From NCBI GenBank assembly GCA_006226775.1, contig SBGD01000083.1:21586-85585 (forward strand): 64,000 nucleotides of DNA. The letters run 5' to 3'. Below are positions 34,004 to 42,730 of this stretch, in pieces (positions within the stretch are counted from its first letter, which is position 1; each line of letters begins with the position of its first letter). The stretch comes from Paracoccaceae bacterium (GTDB lineage: Bacteria; Pseudomonadota; Alphaproteobacteria; Rhodobacterales; Rhodobacteraceae). The notes under the pieces are model-generated. The model ran no database searches. It was not told the origin of the DNA and saw nothing but the letters and a program-made list of their open reading frames with translations. Both the position numbers and the translations under genes were made by a program.

Positions 34004-35077
34004 CTAGTTCGTGCTGACGGTCTGGTTCAGCCAGGGCACGAATTTCGACGCCTTGGTATAGACCGAGAACAGCGCGTCTTCGGCACAGGTGGTCGAGCCG
34101 TCGCTGACCAGGCCCCAGCTCACCACGCCGGCCTGGATGTAGCTGCCGTCGTTCAGCGGTACCACCAGCGGGCCGCCAGAGTCACCCTGGCACGAGGTCT
34201 TGCCGCCCTCGAAGGTGCCCGAGCACAGCATGTTGGGCGACAGCGGCAGCGGCGCGCGCGACAGCAGTTCGGTCCAGACCTCCTCGGTCTGCTGGTTGTC
34301 GAGCGCCAGCACGCTGGCCGCCTCGATGATGCGCGGCGCGGCAAAGCCCATGCGGGCCTCCATCATCGCATTGTTGCAGGCGTCGCGCGACAGGATCTGG
34401 ATCTCGGCCTGCATCATCACGTCGGTGCGCTTGGCGCCATTGACCAGGCCCCAGCCGGTGACGATGGTCGGCACGCCCTGGTTGTCGATCTGTTCGCCGA
34501 AATCCTCGTTCGGGACATTGATCGTCTGGTAGGCGACCGAAGGCTTCTGCGCCAGCTTGATCAGCGCGATGTCGTTGTCGAAGAGCCGGGTGTCATATTC
34601 CGGGTGGCGGTAGACACCGGCCACCTGCACCCGCTCGCCCTGGCCCTCGGCGATGGTATTGGTGCCGACCAGCACGTCGAACTGGCCCGGCTGAAGCTGG
34701 AAGAAGCCGCCCTCGCCGTCATCCATGTAGACGCAATGCGCCGCGGTCAGCACCCAGGTGTCGAGCACCATCGAGCCGCCGCAGAACTGGGCGTCGGGGG
34801 TCGTCGGCTGGCCGCCGACCATCAGCGCCACCTGCCAGGGCCAGGCGCCGTTCTCGGCCACCTCGCCGCCGACCACGCGGTCGCCCGCGGCCTCGGCTGC
34901 GGCCATCTGCTCTTCGAGCATCTTTTCCTTGGCGTCGGACTTGGCAAAGGCAAAGGGGTTTGCCTTGTCGGGATCGGTCTTCATCTCGGCGGCCGGCATG
35001 TCCTGCGCCAGGGCCGCGCCCGACAGGGCCATCAGCCCGGCAAGGGCCGCGGACAGAAGTGTCTTTTGGTAGGTCAT
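34004..35077 (-). CDS. Secreted trypsin-like serine protease zymogen (S1A)
   Basis: 357 aa. Signal peptide (cleavage after AALA, residue 24), an acidic pro-region to residue 67, then a chymotrypsin-fold domain beginning DR|VVGGEVAENGAWPW, a trypsinogen-style activation site. Triad: His114 (TAAHC), Asp169 (DNDIALIKL), Ser300 (CQGDSGGP). The S1-pocket residue equivalent to Asp189 of trypsin is Thr294 (KTSCQGDSGG), so cleavage after Lys/Arg is not expected. Cys pairs typical of S1A are present. Start 35077 has AGGAAAA; the longer ORF start adds 9 residues. Last gene of patatin-caspase-trypsin. Confidence 0.92.
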   Translation of the reverse strand: MTYQKTLLSAALAGLMALSGAALAQDMPAAEMKTDPDKANPFAFAKSDAKEKMLEEQMAAAEAAGDRVVGGEVAENGAWPWQVALMVGGQPTTPDAQFCGGSMVLDTWVLTAAHCVYMDDGEGGFFQLQPGQFDVLVGTNTIAEGQGERVQVAGVYRHPEYDTRLFDNDIALIKLAQKPSVAYQTINVPNEDFGEQIDNQGVPTIVTGWGLVNGAKRTDVMMQAEIQILSRDACNNAMMEARMGFAAPRIIEAASVLALDNQQTEEVWTELLSRAPLPLSPNMLCSGTFEGGKTSCQGDSGGPLVVPLNDGSYIQAGVVSWGLVSDGSTTCAEDALFSVYTKASKFVPWLNQTVSTN

Positions 35078-35146
35078 GACAATTTTCCTATGTTTGCTCA
35101 TCAATTGTCGAGGGTTGCAGTTCAGAACCGGGAAAAGCGAAAACGT

Positions 35147-37159
35147 TCAATCCGGCTCCAGTTTGATCGAAAACCGCGTCACTTCCAAGGTCGACATGGC
35201 GCCGGGAAGCGAAAGGTTCCGGGTGGCGGCATCCGGCAGGGTGGCCTGCAGAAGCCATGAGGCCGCGCCGGGGGTGCCTTGCGGCACGTCGCGCGTCGGC
35301 ACCGGATCGGCCAGCGCGGTCAGCACGGTGCGCGGCGCCTTGTCCCTGGCGGGAACGGCGAGCACGAGGATCTCTTCGAGGCCGTTGCGCTGCGCGGGGT
35401 TCTGGATCAGCAGCCCGGCCTCGATCCGCTCGTCAAAGCCCACGCGGTTGGACAGGCCTTCCTCGGGCCAGATCGCGGTGATGGCATTGTCGGCGTCGAT
35501 ATAGAGCACGGTCACGTCGCGCGGCGTGCGGGTGGCATTGTGGACGCTCAGCCAGAGCTGGTCGCAATGGGTGACGGTCACGGTCTTGGTGACGGTCTGC
35601 TGCGCGCCCGCCGCGCCCTCGGCACAGGTGGCATCGCCGCGCACCGGGACATGGCTCAATTCGTACTTCGGGCCAAAGCCCGGCAGGGCGAACCCGGTCT
35701 TGCCCGAGGAGACCTGGCTGACCGCCTGGCGCAGCCGCAGGGTGCGGGCGGCGCGATCGAGGAACGCCAGCACGTCCTCCGCCGCGGCGACACGCGGCGC
35801 GCTGCCCGGCCCTGCACCGTCGATCACCCCGTCGCGCCCGGCCAGCGCCAGCGCGCCGCCGGTCAGCACGAGGGTGACATCGGCGGGACCGTCGGTCCAT
35901 TCGACGCCATCGGGGGCGGCGGCTTGTTTCAGCCGGTCGATCTCGGCCACAAGCGCGCCGTAATCGGCATCATCGGCCAGCACCGGCCCGGCCAGGCGCA
36001 CCGGCGCGGGCCGACCCGGCGTTTTCAGCCGCGCAAAGCCCTTGCCCGGCAGGCCGGTGTCCGATTGCAGGCTGGCCGAGGTCGGCTTGACGGCACTCAC
36101 CGTCGCCTCGGCGATCACCTCGCCGCCGGCGCTGGCGGAGATCTCGTAGACCGCGCCGATCTGCACGCCCTGAAGGCTGCCCGATTGCAGCTTGCCGCCC
36201 TCGAGCCGCAGCACCGGCGGGGTCGGCTCGGACTGGCCCAGCACCGAGGCCTCGAGCAGCGTGCCCTCGGCATCGGGGGTCTGGGTGGCGGGGGAATTGG
36301 CGTTCATCTCGGCCATGGTCTTTTGCAGCACATCGGCCCAGGTCAGCGCCGCGCCGCTTTCCAGCGCCGAGGTCACCGTGCGGGTGAAATCGCCGTACCA
36401 ATTGGCATCGTCGGAGGGATCGCCCATCGGGTATTCGAAGGCGCGCTGGTTCTGCTGGGCCGCGTAGAGAAAGACGAAATCGCCGGTCAGGGGCTGCGCG
36501 GGCGGGGCGTCGCCGGTGGCTTCGGGCATCTCGTCGGGCATGGCCAGCAGCGCCGGCGCGATATAGCGCGCCACCGGGGCGGCGGGGTCATTGGGCAGGG
36601 CACGAAAGCCGGTCTCGGAATGGCAGGCATCGAGCATGGCGACAAGCTGCGCGCCGGTGTCGAGGATGGCCTGCATCTTGGGCGTCATCTCGTCGTCGAT
36701 GATGGCGTTCTCCACCGTGCCGGCAGCGCCCGACCAGCCCCTGGCATCGGCGGGCAGGAAGATCTCGTCGAAGCCGCCCTGTTCGTCGCCGTTCATGTCG
36801 GGCATCTGGGTGCCGTGGCCGGAGAAATAGAACACCGCATGGGTCTCGGCCGAAGAGGTTGCCGCCAGCGCATCGAGCCCCGCCATGATCGCCGCGCGGG
36901 TCGGCGCGCCGGCATTGGCGACGCCCTCGGGCAGCGGCGCATCCGGCGCGGCCAGCACCACGATGTCGGCGGCTTTCGCGCCCCGGGCAATCAGCGCGCG
37001 GGCCATCAGGCCCACGTCATTGGCCGGGCCGCGCAGGTCGGCGTCGAGGTAGTGGTAATCCGACACGCCCACCAGCAGCGCGCGGATCTCGGCGCGGGCC
37101 GGGGCGCCGAGGGCGCAGGCAAGGGCGAGGCAGGAGATATGGGTCAGGCGTTTTGTCAT
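35147..37159 (-). CDS. Secreted caspase-like protease (peptidase C14) with DUF4384-like tail, paralogue A
   Basis: 670 aa from this start. A Sec signal peptide (MTKRLTHISCLALACALGAPARA) precedes the p20-like caspase domain: RALLVGVSDY, LRGPANDV, catalytic His115 in FYFSGHGTQMP, DEIFLPAD, and Cys179 in MLDACHSETG. The C-terminal third (QLWLSVHNATRTPRDVTVLYIDADNAITAIWP...) is a beta-rich DUF4384-like domain. An alternative start at 37225 overlaps the patatin stop by ATGA and adds 22 residues before the signal peptide; it shows translational coupling even if the later ATG is used. Confidence 0.9.
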   Translation of the reverse strand: MTKRLTHISCLALACALGAPARAEIRALLVGVSDYHYLDADLRGPANDVGLMARALIARGAKAADIVVLAAPDAPLPEGVANAGAPTRAAIMAGLDALAATSSAETHAVFYFSGHGTQMPDMNGDEQGGFDEIFLPADARGWSGAAGTVENAIIDDEMTPKMQAILDTGAQLVAMLDACHSETGFRALPNDPAAPVARYIAPALLAMPDEMPEATGDAPPAQPLTGDFVFLYAAQQNQRAFEYPMGDPSDDANWYGDFTRTVTSALESGAALTWADVLQKTMAEMNANSPATQTPDAEGTLLEASVLGQSEPTPPVLRLEGGKLQSGSLQGVQIGAVYEISASAGGEVIAEATVSAVKPTSASLQSDTGLPGKGFARLKTPGRPAPVRLAGPVLADDADYGALVAEIDRLKQAAAPDGVEWTDGPADVTLVLTGGALALAGRDGVIDGAGPGSAPRVAAAEDVLAFLDRAARTLRLRQAVSQVSSGKTGFALPGFGPKYELSHVPVRGDATCAEGAAGAQQTVTKTVTVTHCDQLWLSVHNATRTPRDVTVLYIDADNAITAIWPEEGLSNRVGFDERIEAGLLIQNPAQRNGLEEILVLAVPARDKAPRTVLTALADPVPTRDVPQGTPGAASWLLQATLPDAATRNLSLPGAMSTLEVTRFSIKLEPD

Positions 37160-37221
37160 GGCGTCAATCTTGCCGCTGAGGGCCTTTGCTTCAAGCATCC
37201 CTGCCCCGCTGAATACATTTG

Positions 37222-38682
37222 TCATTCTTTCCTGATCGGCGCGATGCGCCGCGGTGCCGGGCCGGTGCCGGTCCGGGCAAGCTGCGGATCGGTCTCGATA
37301 TATCCCGCCGCGCGCAGGAAGCCCTGGACCTGGGCATTGCCGCGGGTGGAAAGCCGCCCGGCCTCGATCGCCATGTCCACCTGCTCTGGCTCCAGCCGCA
37401 GCCGCGTGGGGATGCGGTCCAGCGCATTGCGCATCTCGTCGGGCAGCCCGCGAAAGCTCACCTGCCCCACGAAGAACTTCACGTCGCGGCAATCCCAGCC
37501 GGTGAGGGTGCCGCGCAACCGTCGCACCTCCGCCAGGCTCAGGGCGCAGCGATACTCGACCAGGTCGCCCTCCCAATCGGCCAGTTGCAGGCGCATGGCG
37601 TCATAGCCCGCGCGCGAGGCCGCCCCCATCGAGGAATTGGCAATCGACAGCGCCAGTTGCACGCCGCCCGGGCCCTGCAGCTTCCGGGTCCAGGCCAGGT
37701 CGCGGTTGGTGGCGGCATCGGCGACAAGGAAGAGCACCCGTTTCAGCTTGACCGCCTGTTCGGGGTCGAGCGGCGCATAGGGGTGTTCGGCCCGGGCGCG
37801 CTCCACCGCGAGGCCGGTGGTGCCGAAATTGTCGGTGATGCCGCCGTCGAGCAGCTTGAGGTATTTGACACCTTCGCCGCTGGCATAGCTTTCCAGCGCC
37901 TCGGCATGGGCGACCATGGCCGCTGTCGCCTCGGGGTTGTGGCGCGCGGCGGTCAGCCAGTCGGGCTCGGAATAGGCGCAATTGCCATGCGCCTCGAGCA
38001 CGATGGGGGAGAAGACCAGCGGAAAGGCGGCCGAGGCCGCGACCGCATCGGAGATCGGAAAGCGCGAGAGATCGGAGCAGAGCGCATCGAAGGTCTCGGC
38101 GCTGAAGAGGAACGTGACCTTGTTGGCGATGTCGGTGGCATTGATCCAGGTCTTGATCTTCGAGCGTTTCGCCAGGTCGCCGAAGGTGGCGCCCTTGAAC
38201 AGGGTCTCGTCGAGATGGCGCCCGAAGGTCTGCCGCCCATTGGCCCCGCCCGAGAGCCCGCGCGCCAGCACCACAGGGTTGAGCGGCGAATTGGCCATGT
38301 AGCGCTCACCATCGGTGAGCAGGTAGGTTTCGCGGTAGCCGTCGAGGGCGCCCGGGCCGAAAAGCCCGAAATGCGCCGCGGTGACCGAGCCGCCCGAGAC
38401 GCCGGTGACCAGCCGCACATCGGACAGCACGCCGTGGGAGTTCCGGCCGGAGCGCGAGAGCGCGCGCAATTCCTCCAGCACGCCATGGGCAAAGGCCGAG
38501 GCACGCATCCCGCCGCCGGAGAAGGCGAGCCCGACATAGACCTCGCCCGAGGCCTCGGGATCGACCGCGTCGAAGGGGGCGTTGCGCCCCTCTTGCAACG
38601 CCAGATTGAGCGGCGCGTTTACCGCGGCGCAGCCGGCCAGCAGCACAGCCAGCAGGAACGCCGCAACCCCCCTTGGGTTCAT
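37222..38682 (-). CDS. Patatin-like phospholipase lipoprotein
   Basis: 486 aa. Lipoprotein signal with lipobox LLAGC (Cys18; Ala at +2 suggests outer-membrane sorting). The patatin core is intact: oxyanion loop FSGGGMRASAFAHG, nucleophile Ser96 in TGVSGGS, and the dyad Asp279 in LLDGGITDN. Such enzymes release fatty acids from phospholipids. First gene of an operon with caspase A and the trypsin-like protease. No partner secretion system is seen. Its location on the envelope fits the exported nature of its neighbours. Confidence 0.92.
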   Translation of the reverse strand: MNPRGVAAFLLAVLLAGCAAVNAPLNLALQEGRNAPFDAVDPEASGEVYVGLAFSGGGMRASAFAHGVLEELRALSRSGRNSHGVLSDVRLVTGVSGGSVTAAHFGLFGPGALDGYRETYLLTDGERYMANSPLNPVVLARGLSGGANGRQTFGRHLDETLFKGATFGDLAKRSKIKTWINATDIANKVTFLFSAETFDALCSDLSRFPISDAVAASAAFPLVFSPIVLEAHGNCAYSEPDWLTAARHNPEATAAMVAHAEALESYASGEGVKYLKLLDGGITDNFGTTGLAVERARAEHPYAPLDPEQAVKLKRVLFLVADAATNRDLAWTRKLQGPGGVQLALSIANSSMGAASRAGYDAMRLQLADWEGDLVEYRCALSLAEVRRLRGTLTGWDCRDVKFFVGQVSFRGLPDEMRNALDRIPTRLRLEPEQVDMAIEAGRLSTRGNAQVQGFLRAAGYIETDPQLARTGTGPAPRRIAPIRKE

Positions 38683-38849
38683 GAAATTCGCTCACGAATC
38701 AATTGATTGCGGGTCAAGCTTAAAGGTTGTGCGGATTAATGCCAGTGTCGTCGCGGGGATTCCGCGGCAAACCGGTCGCGTGGTCCCGGGCAAGGCGGCG
38801 CAGGCGCGATGTGGCGCTCTCGCGCGGGCCTTGCCGAAGGGGCGCCGTC

Positions 38850-39085
38850 ACCCCGGACTTGATCCGGGGTCTCACCGCGAGGGCCATGAGATCCCGGGTC
38901 AAGCCCGGGATGACGGATGGGGCGGGAGGGCCGCCGGGAGATCCCGGGTCAGGCCCGGGATGACGGATGGGGCGGGAGGGCTTCCGTCGGGAGATCCCGG
39001 GTCAAGCCCGGGATAACGGATGGAACGGGAGGCACCGTCGGGAGATCCCGGGTCAGGCCCGGGATGATGGCGGGAACGGGAGGGT
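38850..39085. repeat. REP-like element with a four-unit tandem array
   Basis: CCCCGGACTTGATCCGGGG is followed by four copies of GAGATCCCGGGTCARGCCCGGGAT-type palindromes starting at 38888, 38938, 38991 and 39042 (spacing 50-53 bp), with conserved linkers around GACGGATGGGGCGGGAG. It fills the gap between the histidine-kinase and patatin genes; the remaining 38683-38849 shows no gene. Confidence 0.88.
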
Positions 39086-39103
39086 ACCGTCCCGGTCCCC
39101 GGC

Positions 39104-40465
39104 TCAGCCCTCCAGCTTGGGAAAGGCGATGGCCACGGCAAAGCCCTGCGCCCGGCGTGGCAGGTCGAGCTTGGCGCCATGGCGCGCGGCAATCGCGCGC
39201 ACCAGTGCCAGGCCCAGCCCGTGGCCCGGGCGGTCGCGGTCGCGTTCGGCGCGGGTGAAGCGCTCGAAGAGGTCGGCGCGGATCTCGTCGGGCACGCCCG
39301 GTCCGGTGTCGGCGATCTCGAGCACATGCCGCCCGCCGCCGTCGCGCAGCGTCAGGGTGATCGTGTCACCGGGGTTGCAGAACTTGATCGCATTGTCGAG
39401 CAGGTTGGAAATCATCTGCGCCAGCAGCGACCGGTCGCCAAGGATGCTCAGCCCCGCTTCGGCGTCAAAGCGGCAGGTCAGGTCGTTTTCCTCGGCCAGC
39501 GGATCGTAGAGGTCGAAGACCTCCTGCGCCACGACGCCCAGGTCGAGCGGCACCAGCCCCGGGCGCTGCCCCTGCTCGGCCAGCGCGCCGGAGATGTCCA
39601 GGAGCGCGTCGAAGATCCGCACCGTGGCTTTCAGCTCGGCGCGGATCTCCTCGACCAGCGCGGGCTGGCCTTCGAGCTTGTCGAGCTTTTGCTGGATGCG
39701 GTTGAGCGGGGTGCGCAGCTCATGGGCGATGGCGTCCGACAGCCGGTTGGTGGCGGCGTTGAGGTTCTGGATGCGGTCGAGCATGGAATGCACATGTTCC
39801 TCGAGCGCGCCGAATTCATCCGGCGTGCGCGCGCCCGGCAGGCGCGCGGCCAGGTCGCCCCCGGCCACCCGGTCGGCCAGGTCGTTGACCGCATCGATCC
39901 GGCGCAGCACGAGGCGCGAGACGAAACCGCCGGTCACCGCCGCAAGGCCCAGCAGCGCCAGCGCCATCCACAGAATCGTGCCGCGCATCTCGGCCAGGGT
40001 ATCGGCGGTCAGCGCATTGCCCCGCGCCACCAGCAGTGGAAAGCCGCCGGGCAGGACGCGGGCGACGCCGTTGTACTCCAGCCCGGTGCCGGGCATGGTG
40101 AAGACCCGGGGTGCCGCCTCGGTCACGCCGCCGGCCATGGCGGGCAGGCCCTCGGGCCAGTCGTCGAGATTGCCGGCCAGGGTCTGGCCCTCGCGGTTCT
40201 GCAAGAGGTAAAGCGCCTGGCCCTGCCCGGTCTGCGCGGCGCGGTCGGCGATGGCCTGGCGCAGGGCGGGAATGCGGCGCTGGTCGTAGAGCTCGGCGAA
40301 ACTGTCGATGTCGGACTTGAGGATCTGCACCTCCTGGCGCTCCAGCGCCGTGGCCGCGGTGCGGTATTGCACCGCCATGGCCAGAAGGGCGGCCAAGAGG
40401 ATCAGGCCGGCAATGGCAAGCGTCAGGCGCAGGCTTGCAGAGCGCGCCAGACGCACCGATTTCAT
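39104..40465 (-). CDS. Sensor histidine kinase
   Basis: 453 aa. TM1 about residues 13-33, a periplasmic sensor region to about 160, TM2 about 163-185, HAMP (RRIDAVNDLADRVAGGDL), HisKA with phospho-acceptor His248 in AIAHELRTPLNR, and HATPase motifs DNAIKFCNPGD, DTGPGVP and GHGLGLALV. Its start overlaps the response-regulator stop (ATGA). Together with the PDZ protease upstream it forms a three-gene operon inside the hydrolase island, so it probably senses an envelope signal. Confidence 0.93.
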   Translation of the reverse strand: MKSVRLARSASLRLTLAIAGLILLAALLAMAVQYRTAATALERQEVQILKSDIDSFAELYDQRRIPALRQAIADRAAQTGQGQALYLLQNREGQTLAGNLDDWPEGLPAMAGGVTEAAPRVFTMPGTGLEYNGVARVLPGGFPLLVARGNALTADTLAEMRGTILWMALALLGLAAVTGGFVSRLVLRRIDAVNDLADRVAGGDLAARLPGARTPDEFGALEEHVHSMLDRIQNLNAATNRLSDAIAHELRTPLNRIQQKLDKLEGQPALVEEIRAELKATVRIFDALLDISGALAEQGQRPGLVPLDLGVVAQEVFDLYDPLAEENDLTCRFDAEAGLSILGDRSLLAQMISNLLDNAIKFCNPGDTITLTLRDGGGRHVLEIADTGPGVPDEIRADLFERFTRAERDRDRPGHGLGLALVRAIAARHGAKLDLPRRAQGFAVAIAFPKLEG

Positions 40466-41223
40466 GCGCCCCCCCGACCGGGATCGCGCGTCGGCTCGAA
40501 GACATAGCCTTCGCCGCGCGCGGTATGGATCACCGCGCGCCCGGCGGCGGTTTCCAGCTTGCGGCGCAGACGCCCGACATGGACGTCGACGACATTGGTC
40601 TGCGGGTCGAAATGCAGGTTCCAGACGTGTTCCAGAAGCTGCATCCGGGTCACCACCTGGCCTGCGTTGCGGGCGAAATAGGTGATCAGCTCGAATTCCT
40701 TGGGGCTGACGGCGACGTGGTCGTTCTTGACGTGCACGGTGCGGGCCTTCATGCGGATCTCGAGATCGCCAAAGGCGATCAGGTCGTTGTCGAGCACCGT
40801 CATCTCGGCCCGGCGCAGGAGCGCGCGCAGCCTCGCGCGCAGTTCCTCGGGATCGAAGGGCTTGGCGAGGTAATCGTCGGCGCCCTTCTCCAGCCCCTCG
40901 ATCTTGTTGGCGGCGCGGCCCAGCGCGCTGACCACCAGGATCAGCGCGGTCGAGCCGCCGGCGCGGATCTTGGCAATCGCGTCCACGCCGTCGCCGCCGG
41001 GCAGCATCCGGTCGAAGATCACCACCGCGAAATCGGCCAGCCCGGCGGCGGTCACCCCGTCGTCGAAGCTGCGCATGACGATGGGCTCGCAGCCCAGGTC
41101 GGAGGCGGCCTCGGCCATGGCGCGGGCGGCGGCCTTGTCATCCTCGACGATCAGGATGCGGCGGGGTTTCTCGGTCGCCTGTTCGGCGCGGGGCTGGTCC
41201 AAAATTTCTGCCTCTATGCTCAT
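40462..41223 (-). CDS. OmpR-family response regulator
   Basis: 253 aa. Receiver domain with acidic pair EDD (residues 27-29), phospho-acceptor Asp71 in VVIFDRMLPGGDG and the Lys in YLAKPF, then an OmpR/PhoB winged helix (VSPKEFELITYFARNAGQVVTRMQLLEHVW, NVVDVHVGRLRRKLE). There is a 20-residue N-terminal extension before the receiver. RBS GGAGGCAGAG. It lies 13 nt after the PDZ-protease gene and overlaps the kinase gene. Confidence 0.95.
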   Translation of the reverse strand: MSIEAEILDQPRAEQATEKPRRILIVEDDKAAARAMAEAASDLGCEPIVMRSFDDGVTAAGLADFAVVIFDRMLPGGDGVDAIAKIRAGGSTALILVVSALGRAANKIEGLEKGADDYLAKPFDPEELRARLRALLRRAEMTVLDNDLIAFGDLEIRMKARTVHVKNDHVAVSPKEFELITYFARNAGQVVTRMQLLEHVWNLHFDPQTNVVDVHVGRLRRKLETAAGRAVIHTARGEGYVFEPTRDPGRGGA

Positions 41224-41236
41224 CTCTGCCTCCAGA

Positions 41237-42565
41237 TCAAAGGGTAATGACCGCGGGGTCAAGCACAACCGCCCCGCTGATCGGGCGCATCCGCTGTTCG
41301 TTGGAAAACGGGTCGAACACCACGTGCCGCGTCTGCCCGCCCGGGGCACGCACCAGAAGCACCACCGGGCCGTCGATCTCGGGCCAGACAAAGCCGCGCT
41401 CGGCCACGGGGATGCCGTCGATGGTCAGGATCTCGTCGCCCACCGACAACCCGGCCAGGTAGGCGGGGCTGGTCGGTACGATGCCGGTCACCCGGCGGCC
41501 CTTGATGACGACGCCCAGCTCCTTCATCGAGGTGCAGCGCGCGACCGGCGCCAGCGCCGGGGCCAGCCTGTGGGCGCCGGCGGAGATCATGCCGCTGTCG
41601 GAGACCTCGTAGCTCAGCACCACCTCGATCCGCGCGCCCTTGCGCAGCAGCGTGGCGCTGTTGCGGGCCTCGGTGCGCGCATCGATCAGCAGCGCGAAAT
41701 CGCCCTCGCGGCGGATCGGCGTGCCGTCGATGGCCAGGATCACGTCGCCGGCGCGGATGCCCGCGCTGTCGGCGGCGCCGCCCGGCATGACGTAATCGAC
41801 CAGCAGGCCCTGGCCTTCCTCGATCCCCAGCGCCTCGGCGATCATGCCGTCCACCGGGCGCAGGCGCAGTCCCAGCACCGGGATGTCATTGAGCGTGCCG
41901 TCCTGCACATCGGCCAGAAGCTGCACCGGCAGCGCATAGGAGAGCCCGACGTAGAAGCGGCTCGCCTCGGCCAGTTCGGCATTGATGCCGATCAGCCGCC
42001 CCTGGGCATCGACCAGCGCGCCGCCCGAAGAGCCTGCGTTGATCGCCGCGTCGTGCTGGACCAGGAAGACCGGGATCGCCGGGTCGACCTGCCGTCCGCG
42101 CGACGAGATGATGCCGGCGGTCACGGTCTGGTCGGCCTCGAAGGGCGCGCCGATGGCATAGACCGGCTCGCCCACCCGCAGCGCGGTCAGCCGCGGGGCC
42201 AGCCCCTCGCCCATCACCGCCTCGGCCAGCTTGACAAAGGCCACGTCGCGCGCGCCGTCGAGGATCACCACCTCGGCCATCACCTCGAAGCCATAGGCGT
42301 TTCGCAGCCGCACCTTGCGGCGTTCGCCCACCACATGCGCCGCGGTCACCGCAAAGCGCCCGTCGCGCCAGAGCACGGCGGAGCCCAGGAACCGCCGGTC
42401 GCGGTCGGCGGCGGCCACCACCAGCGTGGCCTGCATCGCCCGCTCAAGCGCGTCGGGATCGGGGCCGCATTGCGCCTCGGCCCGGCCGGTGGCCAGCGCG
42501 AGGGAAAGAAGGGACAGGATCGGCACGACAAAGCGCATCTGCCGGGGTTTTCGGGGGCGTCGCAT
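41237..42565 (-). CDS. Exported trypsin-fold protease with two PDZ domains (HtrA/Deg-like)
   Basis: 442 aa. Signal peptide (FVVPILSLLSLALATGRAEA), then a Deg-like protease: His77 in FAVTAAHVVG, Asp107 in ILDGARDVAFVKL, Ser180 in NAGSSGGAL. PDZ1 about 225-310 (GLLVDYVMPGGAADSAGIRAGD) and a shorter PDZ2 about 345-420 (GIVPTSPAYLAGLSVGDEIL). Deg proteases degrade or clip misfolded envelope proteins, often in signal cascades. Leads an operon with the response regulator and kinase. RBS AGGAG; divergent from the small exported protein and caspase B. Confidence 0.92.
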   Translation of the reverse strand: MRRPRKPRQMRFVVPILSLLSLALATGRAEAQCGPDPDALERAMQATLVVAAADRDRRFLGSAVLWRDGRFAVTAAHVVGERRKVRLRNAYGFEVMAEVVILDGARDVAFVKLAEAVMGEGLAPRLTALRVGEPVYAIGAPFEADQTVTAGIISSRGRQVDPAIPVFLVQHDAAINAGSSGGALVDAQGRLIGINAELAEASRFYVGLSYALPVQLLADVQDGTLNDIPVLGLRLRPVDGMIAEALGIEEGQGLLVDYVMPGGAADSAGIRAGDVILAIDGTPIRREGDFALLIDARTEARNSATLLRKGARIEVVLSYEVSDSGMISAGAHRLAPALAPVARCTSMKELGVVIKGRRVTGIVPTSPAYLAGLSVGDEILTIDGIPVAERGFVWPEIDGPVVLLVRAPGGQTRHVVFDPFSNEQRMRPISGAVVLDPAVITL

Positions 42566-42730
42566 GTTGGTCTCCTGCGAATTTCGCTGTTGGACCCAAG
42601 CTAGGCACGCGCAGGCCAGGAGGCACATGAAAAGACCCGTTAAGTGCTGGAATGCCACAACAAACCCTTTGAAATACCGGGCCGCACCCGCAATATCGGC
42701 TGAAGACATTTCCGATCCGGAGTTTCCGAC

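Noticed and set aside
31746-34007. 753-aa plus-strand ORF opposite the TPR gene
   Set aside because: Antisense shadow; the TPR reading has a signal peptide and repeat periodicity.
38850-39085. CRISPR-like array
   Set aside because: Units are palindromic REP elements with conserved linkers and no variable spacers; no cas genes.
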